From IMG/VR virus record IMGVR_UViG_3300027747_000206, positions 1 through 50,602 of that record: a stretch of DNA of 50,602 nucleotides; one strand, 5' to 3'. A program made the position numbers and the translations under genes. This stretch comes from a virus. The notes below the pieces were generated by a model. That model had not been told where the DNA came from and did not search any database. It was given only the letters and a program-made list of their open reading frames with translations. Positions 38,926 through 46,689 of this stretch are shown one piece after another. Position 1 is the first letter of the stretch, and the number at the start of each line of letters is the position of its first letter.

Positions 38926-41411
38926 TAATAACCTCTTACATCGCCAATATCTGCACCCACAATTACCTTACCAAGTTGGTAATTGCCACCTGAGACATTG
39001 GAGACAAATCTAAGTCTTAGCTCTCTTCGTTGTTCTTTTAAGTCTATCTTGTTCGTGTTTTGATCAAAGGTGTATGGCCCAGACACATAGTCAGTAGACT
39101 GAGCAAAAGGTCTACCTGTGATGTACAAGTCCATGGTGCCTGAAAGAATGAAGTCAGGCTCTAGCCTCTCTATCCTTAACCAATTGTTTTGGCCTATAGG
39201 TTGAGGTTGCGAAGGGCCTCCTCCCACCCATCCTAAGTCACTGGTCTCAAAGAAAGAATAAATGGCTGTAGCATTGCCACCCTTAACAGCATCTGTTCCA
39301 ATCTCATGTTGATAAAGAGAAACAAATTGCATGGTGGTGGTAATGGTCATTTGGAAGCCAGAACCTGTTGTACCTATGTACCCTGTACCTGAGCCTGTAG
39401 AGGCACTTAATACATCACCCACTGAGTAACCATAACCATGGCTAGTTATGTAGACTGTAGTTACAGCACCACCAGTGACAATCACAATAGCCTGAGCACC
39501 TGTTCCAGTGCCTCCAGTAAGGTTTACAGCAACATAAGTACCATTGGTATAGGCTGAACCACCATTGGTGATAGAAAACCCATTAACGCCTCCTGAGAGG
39601 TTTACGTTCCAATCAGCATTGATAGGATAGTGGAAGACCTGAGAGAAGTACCCTGCTGACCTTTGTGAACCCACAGCTATGCCTGCATCGTACCAACACT
39701 TCTCACGCACATTAAAGATAATGGCATCATTACACTCTGTAGAGTCACCTTTGGGATAAAACCACCATATTTCTCCATAACGAGTAACTTTGGTGGCATA
39801 AACTTTTTGCCTTTGAGCATAATTTAAATTATCAAAGAAGTAGTTCTGATTCATGGTGTTTTCAATCTCTTTGACCACACCGTTATAAAGCATAAATCGA
39901 TCTACACCACACCAATAAAAGACACCATCGTACTCAATTACAGACTGAGAAGAAAGAATTGATGACTGACTTGTAATCAAGTCATATCTCCAATAAAAAG
40001 ATACTGCAGTACCACCTACAGTCACCGTAGTAGGCGTATAAGAAACACGAATAACGCTATCCAAACTCCAGAACAGTCCTGATGGAGCATTAGATCCACC
40101 ACGAACTGGCAAACCTTGGACAATCTTACCTGTAGCTACGTTTGTAGCATTAGAAGTAGCAGAAACCCAGTCGTTAGCATTACCTGCACCAGAGTTCTGT
40201 ATCAACCCATCGTTTCCATAAATAAAGATATATGGATGAAGAGTAACTATTCCACCAGATATAGCTAAGTTATTATCAAAAGTTAATGTAGCAGAAGTAT
40301 TTAGAGTAAAAGTTAATCCAGTCGTTGTACCTGCTGTGGTTGTGACTCCAGTTCCACCATAAGAACTAGATAGAGTAAATGTTGTTGTTCCATTGGTTAC
40401 AGTTATGTAATAGGTTCCTGCAGTAATACCTGTTGAGGTACCTGTATTGGTTCCAGTCACATAGACTGACTGACCAACTTTAAGTGTAGTTGCAGTACAA
40501 GAGCACTGACCTGCTGTGCCAGTGACTGCCACGATTGCCAAAGAAGCACCTGTGGAGGCTGTAGCAGGTAAAGACAAGGTTATGGTGTTAGCAATAATGC
40601 TAACCACTGTGGTTCCTGTTTGAATGCCTGTGCCAGTGACAGTTTGGCCTGATCCAATAATGAATGAATTGGTAAATGGATAATCAATAACAGCAGTTGT
40701 ACTTCCATTGGTTGTATTCACATTTTGAGTAAATACACCCATCTTTGACATCGAGAAGTTTGTATAGGTCAGAGTCACAGTACCAGAGGCAGTAGCATTC
40801 TTGGTCAAAGTAACTGTCAACCCTAATACAGAAGCTACAAAGGTATTTGATGGAATACCTGTTCCTGTAACAGCTAAACCAACAACAACTAGTGAATTTG
40901 GTGCAGAAAGAACAACACTAGCACTACCACTAGTAGTGGTACTAAAAAGAGTAAAGTATCCATTGATTGGGCCTACTAAAGGAGATGTATCTACCGTACT
41001 GTCAATTTCTGCAAGATTTTGACCTGCATGGGCAAGAAGTAAGTTATTACCTGAGCCAGAAACATCAAAGAAAGTATCAAACTGCCAAAGATTATTATTA
41101 TTGGGAGTGAAACCATACAAAAGAAAGTCCGATATACCAGTTCCAATGCCCACATTGTTAATGGGTAAGACTTGTAAACCATTGTTGTATCCAGAAAAGA
41201 TTTGGGTAAAACCGTTTTGTGGATTGACATAAATACCTCTAGATGGCCCTGCTAAAAAAGCAGTAATCTCTTTATAACCTAGTATCTTTCTAGGTCTGCC
41301 ACGCTGAAACCTCACCCACTGACCATCAGTGTAGAAGTTTCTGTCAAAGACAGTACCATCACGCTGTACGCCTGCTACAGTGTCTAGGGCAAATACTTTT
41401 TTCATTGTCAT
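38925..41411 (-). CDS. Tail nozzle / DNA-stabilization protein candidate (P22 gp10- or tail-tubular-B-like, 828 aa)
   Basis: The protein begins VFALDTVAGVQRDGTVFDRN, then FYTDGQWVRFQRGRPRKILG, the R-DGTxFD ... Y-dGQWVRFrrGrPrKi opening of proteins that replace tail-tubular-B in these phages. The middle is a long Gly/Thr-rich beta region (residues 140-440); the later part has WRYDLITSQ, YWCGVDRFMLYNG and IWWFYPKGDSTECNDAIIFN, consistent with a beta-propeller. It would extend the tail below the adaptor. The gene order adaptor, fibre-like, nozzle supports this. Confidence 0.65.
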   Translation of the reverse strand: MTMKKVFALDTVAGVQRDGTVFDRNFYTDGQWVRFQRGRPRKILGYKEITAFLAGPSRGIYVNPQNGFTQIFSGYNNGLQVLPINNVGIGTGISDFLLYGFTPNNNNLWQFDTFFDVSGSGNNLLLAHAGQNLAEIDSTVDTSPLVGPINGYFTLFSTTTSGSASVVLSAPNSLVVVGLAVTGTGIPSNTFVASVLGLTVTLTKNATASGTVTLTYTNFSMSKMGVFTQNVNTTNGSTTAVIDYPFTNSFIIGSGQTVTGTGIQTGTTVVSIIANTITLSLPATASTGASLAIVAVTGTAGQCSCTATTLKVGQSVYVTGTNTGTSTGITAGTYYITVTNGTTTFTLSSSYGGTGVTTTAGTTTGLTFTLNTSATLTFDNNLAISGGIVTLHPYIFIYGNDGLIQNSGAGNANDWVSATSNATNVATGKIVQGLPVRGGSNAPSGLFWSLDSVIRVSYTPTTVTVGGTAVSFYWRYDLITSQSSILSSQSVIEYDGVFYWCGVDRFMLYNGVVKEIENTMNQNYFFDNLNYAQRQKVYATKVTRYGEIWWFYPKGDSTECNDAIIFNVREKCWYDAGIAVGSQRSAGYFSQVFHYPINADWNVNLSGGVNGFSITNGGSAYTNGTYVAVNLTGGTGTGAQAIVIVTGGAVTTVYITSHGYGYSVGDVLSASTGSGTGYIGTTGSGFQMTITTTMQFVSLYQHEIGTDAVKGGNATAIYSFFETSDLGWVGGGPSQPQPIGQNNWLRIERLEPDFILSGTMDLYITGRPFAQSTDYVSGPYTFDQNTNKIDLKEQRRELRLRFVSNVSGGNYQLGKVIVGADIGDVRGY

Positions 41412-42637
41412 TAGAATGTCCCTGCCTGTATTCCATTGGCTGTCAGCAGAAATTTATTTACCCCCTGAATAGAGATACCAAACTGCCCTGTAGCAGGTCT
41501 CCATATACCAGTGTTATTTTCATTTGCAAAGTTAATGGCAGGAGTACCAACAGTACCATCAATAATACTTAATGAAGTAGCTCCAACTTGCACTGTATTG
41601 GCATTAAAAAAGTTAGTTCCATCACAAATAACAGTTACTTGAGAGCCTGCAGGAACAGTGTAAGTATTTCCATACCCAGTGGTAATCCTAAGATTAAAAC
41701 CATTGTTTGAAGCTTGATTACTAATAACATATAAGTTCACCACAGGAGGGAACACAATAGTTACATCTGCAGTCATAGTTCCTACATACTCTTGAATCAC
41801 ACTTTGAGCTTGTGACGTTGTAAGAGTATAGGTTCCTGCAACAACAGGAAAAACCAAAGCAGTAAACACAAAGACATTGCTTGTTCCATAACCCACAGAC
41901 ATATACTGTGTTCCATCGCACACAATAAATGAGGACTCGTTAGGAGCATATGTCTTAGTTGTTAATGTATCAAAAGTGTTTGCACCACTACAAGCAATAG
42001 AAAGCGTTCCAGTTCCATTGTTTTTAAACAAACAAAACCAATTGTTTCCTAAGCTAGAAGCTAAAGGAAGAGTTACTGTGCCTGCTCCACCACTCCATAC
42101 CTTTGTTTGTGCCCTATCACTAGCCAAGAAAGTGTATCCATTGGTAATGGATTGAGCAGGATGCGTCTGATTTAAAGTAGTAGATTGAGATTGGAGGCCA
42201 TACCCTGCCAACGCTGACGCATCAGGGCTAGAAGTACCTGTCCCTAGGGTAATAGATACCCAAGTGCCTTGAGTGTCTGGATTAGCTGTTAGGTAGACAT
42301 ACTTAGCTTGACCACTAGTAAGTGTAGTAATCGTATTTAAGCCTTGATAATCTTTGATCGTAATGGTAGAAGCACCAAGATTACGAATAAAGGCATCTGT
42401 ACCCACAGAGGTCTGATTGGCAGGGGGCATATAGAGACTGTACGCACCTGTAGGGGTGACATCCATAATCCGAGCCGCATACGGTACCGAGGCGTTAGAA
42501 CTCACAGGCCACTGTAATTGCGTGTTAGCAGTCAACGACAGCGACAAATAAGATACGTCTGTAGGTTGAATTACATCACCAGTAAAGGGTGAGGTAAAGC
42601 TACCTGCTGATCCAGTAAAGGGTGTGCTAAAAGGCAT
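41411..42637 (-). CDS. Tail fibre / spike-like structural protein (408 aa)
   Basis: Ser/Thr/Gly-rich beta protein. The C-terminal domain has NFANENNTGIWRPATGQFGI and ends GIQAGTF, a terminus of the type found in fibre proteins, similar to INGGTF of the fibre at 1497-3371. The N-terminal part (LTANTQLQWPVSSNASVPYA) may be the anchoring domain. No catalytic motif. It is encoded between adaptor and nozzle-like genes, overlapping both by single bases. Confidence 0.6.
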   Translation of the reverse strand: MPFSTPFTGSAGSFTSPFTGDVIQPTDVSYLSLSLTANTQLQWPVSSNASVPYAARIMDVTPTGAYSLYMPPANQTSVGTDAFIRNLGASTITIKDYQGLNTITTLTSGQAKYVYLTANPDTQGTWVSITLGTGTSSPDASALAGYGLQSQSTTLNQTHPAQSITNGYTFLASDRAQTKVWSGGAGTVTLPLASSLGNNWFCLFKNNGTGTLSIACSGANTFDTLTTKTYAPNESSFIVCDGTQYMSVGYGTSNVFVFTALVFPVVAGTYTLTTSQAQSVIQEYVGTMTADVTIVFPPVVNLYVISNQASNNGFNLRITTGYGNTYTVPAGSQVTVICDGTNFFNANTVQVGATSLSIIDGTVGTPAINFANENNTGIWRPATGQFGISIQGVNKFLLTANGIQAGTF

Positions 42638-43275
42638 TATGCATCCACAGCGATTGCCTGACGATCAGCAATACGCAACTTGTCCTCGTTGGTAAGGGTC
42701 TGCATGATCAGGTCATATTGAGCTTTCCACATAGGCACTCTATCGTCATTCTTCAGATAAGGCATGGCCTGTAACAAAGAACCATAAAGTATGGCTTGTG
42801 GTGCGTAAATGGTAAACCAATTGGTTTGATTGGTTGAACTCAATGGTTGATTCCTCTGATAGTACAGAACCTCAAAAGAATAAGCAGAGTCAGGCGTAGG
42901 GGCTACAAACCAATGAGTGTAGTCATAGTCACAGTAGTAAAGAGGTGCTCCAGTGCCTGTTGTAGCATTGGGTGTGTACTCTTTAAGATACTCGTACTTT
43001 CTGAGTAAGATAGGTTGTGAGGAACCACTAACTGTGACGTTCATAGATACAGTTTTGTGCCAATCAGTTGGTTTAGCTACTATGGCTGTATTGGCTACAA
43101 AAGCACTTTCAGATACGTTTAAATTACCTAAAAACTTGATTTGGGAAGCAATTACTTGCTCTGCCAACATGATGAAAGTAGGTATGTAAGATATTGTTTG
43201 AGCGTCAGTACGCTCTAGATAGACTTGGATATTGTCTACTAAAGAGTCATATGTCATAACAACTGGTGCAGTCAT
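42637..43275 (-). CDS. Phage adaptor / head-tail connector protein (212 aa)
   Basis: Helical N-terminus MTYDSLVDNIQVYLERTDAQ, then TISYIPTFIMLAEQVIASQI, a middle beta region with YYCDYDYTHWFVAPTPDSAY, and FEVLYYQRNQPL, followed by a helical YAPQAILYGSLLQAMPYLKN. This is the pattern of phage adaptor proteins. It differs from the adaptor at 4247-5320, so two gp4-like proteins may act at different tail rings. A truncated duplicate of its N-terminus lies directly upstream. Confidence 0.65.
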   Translation of the reverse strand: MTAPVVMTYDSLVDNIQVYLERTDAQTISYIPTFIMLAEQVIASQIKFLGNLNVSESAFVANTAIVAKPTDWHKTVSMNVTVSGSSQPILLRKYEYLKEYTPNATTGTGAPLYYCDYDYTHWFVAPTPDSAYSFEVLYYQRNQPLSSTNQTNWFTIYAPQAILYGSLLQAMPYLKNDDRVPMWKAQYDLIMQTLTNEDKLRIADRQAIAVDA

Positions 43276-43403
43276 AATAACGCTCCCTTAATTGTGATGG
43301 CAGTAGGAATAAAGTTTACTACAGCAGGGTCTGATCGTTCTAAGTATTGCAATACCAGAGCAGTCAAACTATCGTAAGTTAAAACATAGGAAGGCGTAGT
43401 CAT
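43272..43403 (-). pseudogene. Truncated duplicate of the adaptor N-terminus (43 aa)
   Basis: A short frame MTTPSYVLTYDSLTALVLQY, then LERSDPAVVNFIPTAITIKG, closely follows the start of the adjacent 212-aa adaptor (M-T-x-P ... TYDSL ... YLER-D ... IPT). It stops at residue 43 with an ATGA overlap into the adaptor start. It is probably the remnant of a tandem duplication, retained as a leader that couples translation of the adaptor. It could still make a small peptide. Confidence 0.6.
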
Positions 43404-43434
43404 TCATTGCCCTTTATAGCCATTGCATTCGTTG

Positions 43435-43463
43435 ATTTTATCCTCTGTTATAGAGGGAAGCAA
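43435..43463 (-). promoter_or_regulatory. Candidate minus-strand promoter with palindrome in the spacer
   Basis: On the minus strand TTGCTT (43463-43458), 17 bases, TAAAAT (43440-43435). Between them CCTCT-ATAAC-AGAGG is a 5-bp inverted repeat, a position suited to a repressor. It would drive the adaptor/nozzle/ejection genes. Agreement with the -35 consensus is weak. Confidence 0.4.
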
Positions 43464-43502
43464 GGACAATATATTTTTTTTACGCCTAGTTTTATGCTTG
43501 AT

Positions 43503-43530
43503 TTGTCACAAAAATTGACCAAAATATAAT
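43503..43530 (+). promoter_or_regulatory. Sigma70-like promoter of the acidic gene
   Basis: TTGTCA (43503-43508), 16 bases, then a perfect TATAAT (43525-43530). A Shine-Dalgarno AGGAG (43545-43549) and ATG 43556 follow at ideal spacing. It is the clearest promoter in the window. Confidence 0.75.
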
Positions 43531-43555
43531 TTTTAACCAATCCTAGGAGCTTTCC

Positions 43556-43807
43556 ATGCAATACGAATTAACCGTTGAAGACTTTTCCCTTGACCTCGAA
43601 ATTGAGATGAAATCATCAGATTTTGACTTACTTTCTGACATCCAGAATGCAATCGCTGAAATCGTTGAAATCTACAAAGATGAATCTTATCTAGAGATTG
43701 AAGAAGACGAAGAAGATGAGGAGGAAGAAGACGAGGAAGAAGAAGACGAGGAAGAAGAGGAAGATGTAATTGGCAGTCAAGGCACAACCATTATCATCAA
43801 TAGATAA
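43556..43807 (+). CDS. Highly acidic small protein (83 aa), moron-like, opposite strand to late genes
   Basis: The N-terminal half (MQYELTVEDFSLDLEIEMKS, then SDFDLLSDIQNAIAEIVEIY) looks like a small folded domain. Residues about 49-71 are an almost pure Glu/Asp run, and the end is GSQGTTIIINR. It has its own strong promoter, AGGAG site and a bidirectional terminator, and lies against the direction of the surrounding late genes. That arrangement is typical of morons. The acidic run suggests DNA mimicry or binding of a basic host protein, but this is untested. The minus-strand frame over the same bases is an artefact. Confidence 0.75.
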   Translation: MQYELTVEDFSLDLEIEMKSSDFDLLSDIQNAIAEIVEIYKDESYLEIEEDEEDEEEEDEEEEDEEEEEDVIGSQGTTIIINR

Positions 43808-43832
43808 AAAAGGGGCTTTATGCCCTTTTTTT
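43806..43832. terminator. Bidirectional intrinsic terminator
   Basis: GGGC-TTTAT-GCCC with A-run on the left (43806-43811) and T-run on the right (43826-43832). It therefore serves both the plus-strand acidic gene and the leftward phosphoesterase operon, which converge here. Confidence 0.8.
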
Positions 43833-43844
43833 GTGTACACAAAT

Positions 43845-44798
43845 TTAGACTTTGATCACTTTGCCCCTGAATTCAACGTGTTTGGCATCTACTACGTTGA
43901 CTACTTCAGGCCACAACATATGCCCTCGATGGAATGTCAGCACTACAAAACCTGATCTCCAGTTTGTAGGGGAGTTTTCTAGATAATTCTCAAATTGTGG
44001 CCCAGTTGGGTCAGCAAGAGTCCCTGTATCAACCCCAAAGCGAGTTCCATTGTAATCATTGAATGGAGTTACCTTTAGGCTATGTAAGTGCCCTGTGACC
44101 ATAGAAACGCCTGCATTTACAGTGTTATTATGAGTTGCATGAATTCCACCTTTCCACCTGTGTTTTACAATAACGCTGTCAGTTATCCAAGTGCTCCAAC
44201 AAGGCTCCCATAAAGGGAAGTGATCTTTAAGGGAAAACCCTTTAACAAATTCATATTGAGGAGCATTACTAGCTAATCTGTTTTCAAATCTAGCGTCATG
44301 GTTACCTAAAGGCCATATTAACTTAACTTTGTGATTGACCTTCTTGGCCTCGTCTTCTATCTCTCCAAGGGCTATTTCACAGGCTTTAAGCTCTTGAATA
44401 ATGCTTGGGGTACTATCCCATCCAATTCTTGGAAAACGGCTTATAGAGGCTCCATCAAAGGCATCCCCATTGTTGATAACAGCCTTTAATCCTTCAACAT
44501 TTTGAATAGCCCAAATTAACCCTTTATATGCAGTTGTCTTGATGCTAGGCCAGAAATGAGCATCTGAAAATACAATAACTGTGCCATTTTCTATACCTAG
44601 GTTTACCCTTAGTGGTTTAGGTGCAATCATATCCCTTACCTCCAATGTATCCATGTTTTCTTTGTAATAAGCCTCTAACCTATTTCTTCTACTTTGTATC
44701 CCTCTGACAGAAAGACCAAGGTTTTTAGCCATAATTGTGGGATTTTTGTTAAACATCTCAAAGAGAGTTATAAATTCCATGTCGCTGTAAAACTTCAT
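43845..44798 (-). CDS. Calcineurin-like metallophosphoesterase (317 aa)
   Basis: All metal motifs are present: FSDAHFW (D79, H81), GDAFDG (111-116), PLGNHDARFENR (GNHD 165-168), VKHRWKGG and TGHLHSL near the C-terminus. The first 60 residues form a helix-turn-helix-like domain (TIMAKNLGLSVRGIQSRRNR). The start was set at ATG 44798 because GGAG lies upstream and the ATG overlaps the GNAT stop (ATGA). Substrate unknown: nucleic acid, cyclic nucleotide or protein phosphate. It is cotranscribed with the GNAT gene and bounded by terminators. Confidence 0.8.
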   Translation of the reverse strand: MKFYSDMEFITLFEMFNKNPTIMAKNLGLSVRGIQSRRNRLEAYYKENMDTLEVRDMIAPKPLRVNLGIENGTVIVFSDAHFWPSIKTTAYKGLIWAIQNVEGLKAVINNGDAFDGASISRFPRIGWDSTPSIIQELKACEIALGEIEDEAKKVNHKVKLIWPLGNHDARFENRLASNAPQYEFVKGFSLKDHFPLWEPCWSTWITDSVIVKHRWKGGIHATHNNTVNAGVSMVTGHLHSLKVTPFNDYNGTRFGVDTGTLADPTGPQFENYLENSPTNWRSGFVVLTFHRGHMLWPEVVNVVDAKHVEFRGKVIKV

Positions 44799-45208
44799 AA
44801 ATGCTTTCTCCAATAGAGAGTTAGTTTCCCACCCCAAGGTAAGGTAGGTTCAAACAGTTTATAACCACATGAAATCAATGAGTTTGCAGATGGAAAGTTG
44901 TCTGTAGTGTCTGTGATTAACCAATTCCATCCCAAGGAGCGTGCTTTACGTTCTCTTGCTTTAATAAGCTTCTTTTGTATACCTTTCCCCCTAAACGATC
45001 TAATAACTCCAGAGCGACATAAATAACCACAATCGCCCCAACGAGTACTAGGTACAAGCCCACAGAAAGCAATACAAACATCTCCATCAAAAGCCCCCCA
45101 CCAATAGCCTTTAGATACATCGTATATCTCGTCTTGGGGAAGGCATTGCTTTTGCATCTTATTTAAAAGATGTTCATGAACAATGTTATCCAAGAGCTTG
45201 ATTTTCAT
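44795..45208 (-). CDS. GNAT family N-acetyltransferase (137 aa)
   Basis: The start was set at ATG 45208 (MKIKLLDNIVHEHLLNKMQK); the longer open frame upstream runs through a terminator. The acetyl-CoA site is RSFRGKGIQKKLIKARERKA (R-x-x-G-x-G/K pattern) preceded by the beta4 strand GYLCRSGVI. The tail has TDTTDNFPSANSLISCGYKL, typical of GNAT beta5-alpha4. Substrate unknown. It is coupled to the phosphoesterase and separated from the lysis cassette by a terminator, so the pair behaves as a cargo unit. Confidence 0.75.
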   Translation of the reverse strand: MKIKLLDNIVHEHLLNKMQKQCLPQDEIYDVSKGYWWGAFDGDVCIAFCGLVPSTRWGDCGYLCRSGVIRSFRGKGIQKKLIKARERKARSLGWNWLITDTTDNFPSANSLISCGYKLFEPTLPWGGKLTLYWRKHL

Positions 45209-45244
45209 GAACATATTGTCGTAAAAGTATGTGACACATTTACG

Positions 45245-45269
45245 AAAAAAAAGGGAGTATTTAACTCCC
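45245..45269 (-). terminator. Intrinsic terminator after the endolysin gene
   Basis: On the minus strand GGGAGT-TAAAT-ACTCCC is followed by eight T. It starts six bases after the M15 endolysin stop and should end the lysis transcript before the GNAT/phosphoesterase unit. Confidence 0.85.
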
Positions 45270-45275
45270 TTTGTA

Positions 45276-45707
45276 TTAACTATAAACTCTTGTGCCTTGT
45301 TTATCAATTATCAATGCTTGTCTTCTAGGTTTCCCATTTGGTTCATTTGGAATGCTTATATGCGTCCATCTATCAAATTCTCTGATGATTTGATCAAATG
45401 GTATGTCTGATGCAATTATGGCTTTAACTACATCATTTGGTGTCAAAGTAGGCACACGAAAATCGCAAGCGCAACCCACACGATGCTGAGAACGATCAGA
45501 GCTTCCCACCGAGTCATTAACTTGTTTTGACCTAAACGCTGAGTTAACCATAATTGGCTTGTTGCCAAGTAATCCTTTGACTTGCTCAAGAAGCTCTGCC
45601 AGACGTTTAAGATTGTTTTTTTCAAGGTCATTAGGTTCATTATTAAACTCCCTGTGGTCAGTTACTGTTAATTCTTCAAGAGAAAAATGGGGTGTAAGTT
45701 GTGTCAT
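45276..45707 (-). CDS. Endolysin, M15-family D-alanyl peptidase
   Basis: The zinc site is visible: SQHRVGCACDF (H75, D82) and WTHIS (H116), with VNSAFRSKQVN upstream, the order of Peptidase_M15 enzymes (VanY/endolysin type). At 143 aa it is a single catalytic domain without a wall-binding domain, typical for Gram-negative hosts. It cleaves peptidoglycan cross-links after the holin-like protein opens the membrane. It is encoded last in the lysis cassette, overlaps the holin-like gene by four bases and is followed by a terminator. Confidence 0.85.
   Translation of the reverse strand: MTQLTPHFSLEELTVTDHREFNNEPNDLEKNNLKRLAELLEQVKGLLGNKPIMVNSAFRSKQVNDSVGSSDRSQHRVGCACDFRVPTLTPNDVVKAIIASDIPFDQIIREFDRWTHISIPNEPNGKPRRQALIIDKQGTRVYS
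45279..45307 (-). promoter_or_regulatory. Candidate minus-strand promoter inside the end of the endolysin gene
   Basis: On the minus strand TTGATA (45307-45302), 17 bases, TATAGT (45284-45279): five of six matches in both boxes. It would start near 45272, directly ahead of the terminator hairpin, so transcripts for the GNAT gene would have to pass the terminator. Function uncertain. Confidence 0.4.
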
Positions 45708-45943
45708 GGTGTAGGACTTGATTTGTGAAGCAAGTCATCTTTGGCTTGTGAACCACTAGATGAACCAAAATAATAAGATAGTACTAACATCAAAGCACCA
45801 TCTAAAGTGCCCAGTACCCTTGCAACCAATTCTCTCATGGATGCGTCAATTACATGGTTGAGTAAGAAAAATTGAACTAACACCCATGCAACCACCACCA
45901 AGACTGAGAGTATTGGGGGGATGAAGATTAAAAACTCTTTCAT
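45704..45943 (-). CDS. Holin-like membrane protein (79 aa)
   Basis: Two membrane segments are predicted by eye: residues 4-30 (FLIFIPPILSVLVVVAWVLV) and about 42-62 (VLGTLDGALMLVLSYYFG), followed by a polar tail SSSGSQAKDDLLHKSSPTP. LSYYFGSSSGSQAKDDLL is of the kind seen in small holins with a YxFGSS-GS-xKD end. It overlaps both the endolysin gene and the lipoprotein gene by four bases. Holin activity is inferred from topology and context. Confidence 0.65.
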   Translation of the reverse strand: MKEFLIFIPPILSVLVVVAWVLVQFFLLNHVIDASMRELVARVLGTLDGALMLVLSYYFGSSSGSQAKDDLLHKSSPTP

Positions 45944-46689
45944 TTCTGAATAAGTCCGTTTGTGATGACTACAGGTGCAATCGTGAGTTTATTAACTGCG
46001 TTGTTCAAAGCATTTAAATCTGAGGTAATCAAAGAATTGTATGCTGTTGCTTGATTGGTCAAAGCAGTCGATATGTTGGTTGCGTTGCTTGTTGCCATGC
46101 TAGACAAAGCTGTGTTGGCGTTGTTAGCCATACTTGTCAGGGCGGTATTGGAGCTATTGCCCATGCTTGTTAGAGCTGTATTGGAGCTGTTGCCCATGTT
46201 AAACAGAGCTGTTGTTGCGTTACTCGCCACACTTGTAATTGCTGAATTACCATTTGAGGACATACTTGCTTGGTTGTTAGACCCTGTGTTGGCAATGCTT
46301 GCAAACGTAGAGTTTGTGCTCAAAGCAGTAGTCGTGGCGTTGTTAGACTGGGTTGTGGCTACCTTGGCGTTGGCGTAAATACCAAAACCTTGAACAGCAG
46401 AAGGAATCAGCAAAGAAGCCCATTTAAGAGCATCATCTCCTGAGCTTCTAGGAGCCTCTAGGCGTTGTTCTTGGGGGGCATTCATACCCATTTGCATCGA
46501 CATAACCGCCGCAACCGAGGCTGTAGGGTCACCTTTTTTAACAATCTCAGCCAATACAGCGTACCTAGCTTTTTCAGATTCAGCTTTGTAGCGAGCTATT
46601 GCCACCTGAGTTTCTGAGTATTTTGTGTAGTCAGTAGAGGCGCACCCTACCAAAGCTAAAACAATTAACGGTGTGGTTAGTTTAATCAT
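45940..46689 (-). CDS. Lipoprotein with Ser/Asn/Thr-rich repeats (249 aa)
   Basis: The N-terminus MIKLTTPLIVLALVGCASTD has a lipobox (LVGC, C16), so a lipidated periplasmic protein is expected. After a helical region (YSETQVAIARYKAESEKARY) comes a hydrophobic ALKWASLLIPSAVQGFG, then a stretch of imperfect 11-residue repeats (MGNSSNTALTS, MANNANTALSS). It lies between the spanin and holin-like genes. It may participate in lysis or be displayed from the membrane; function is unknown. Confidence 0.65.
   Translation of the reverse strand: MIKLTTPLIVLALVGCASTDYTKYSETQVAIARYKAESEKARYAVLAEIVKKGDPTASVAAVMSMQMGMNAPQEQRLEAPRSSGDDALKWASLLIPSAVQGFGIYANAKVATTQSNNATTTALSTNSTFASIANTGSNNQASMSSNGNSAITSVASNATTALFNMGNSSNTALTSMGNSSNTALTSMANNANTALSSMATSNATNISTALTNQATAYNSLITSDLNALNNAVNKLTIAPVVITNGLIQK

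Noticed and set aside
43533-43787. Leu/Arg-rich open frame on the minus strand opposite the acidic gene
   Set aside because: It is the antisense of the Glu/Asp codon run; promoter, ribosome site and terminator all fit the plus-strand gene.
45209-45307. Longer GNAT start at TTG 45307
   Set aside because: The extension would translate through the endolysin terminator; ATG 45208 fits the fold.
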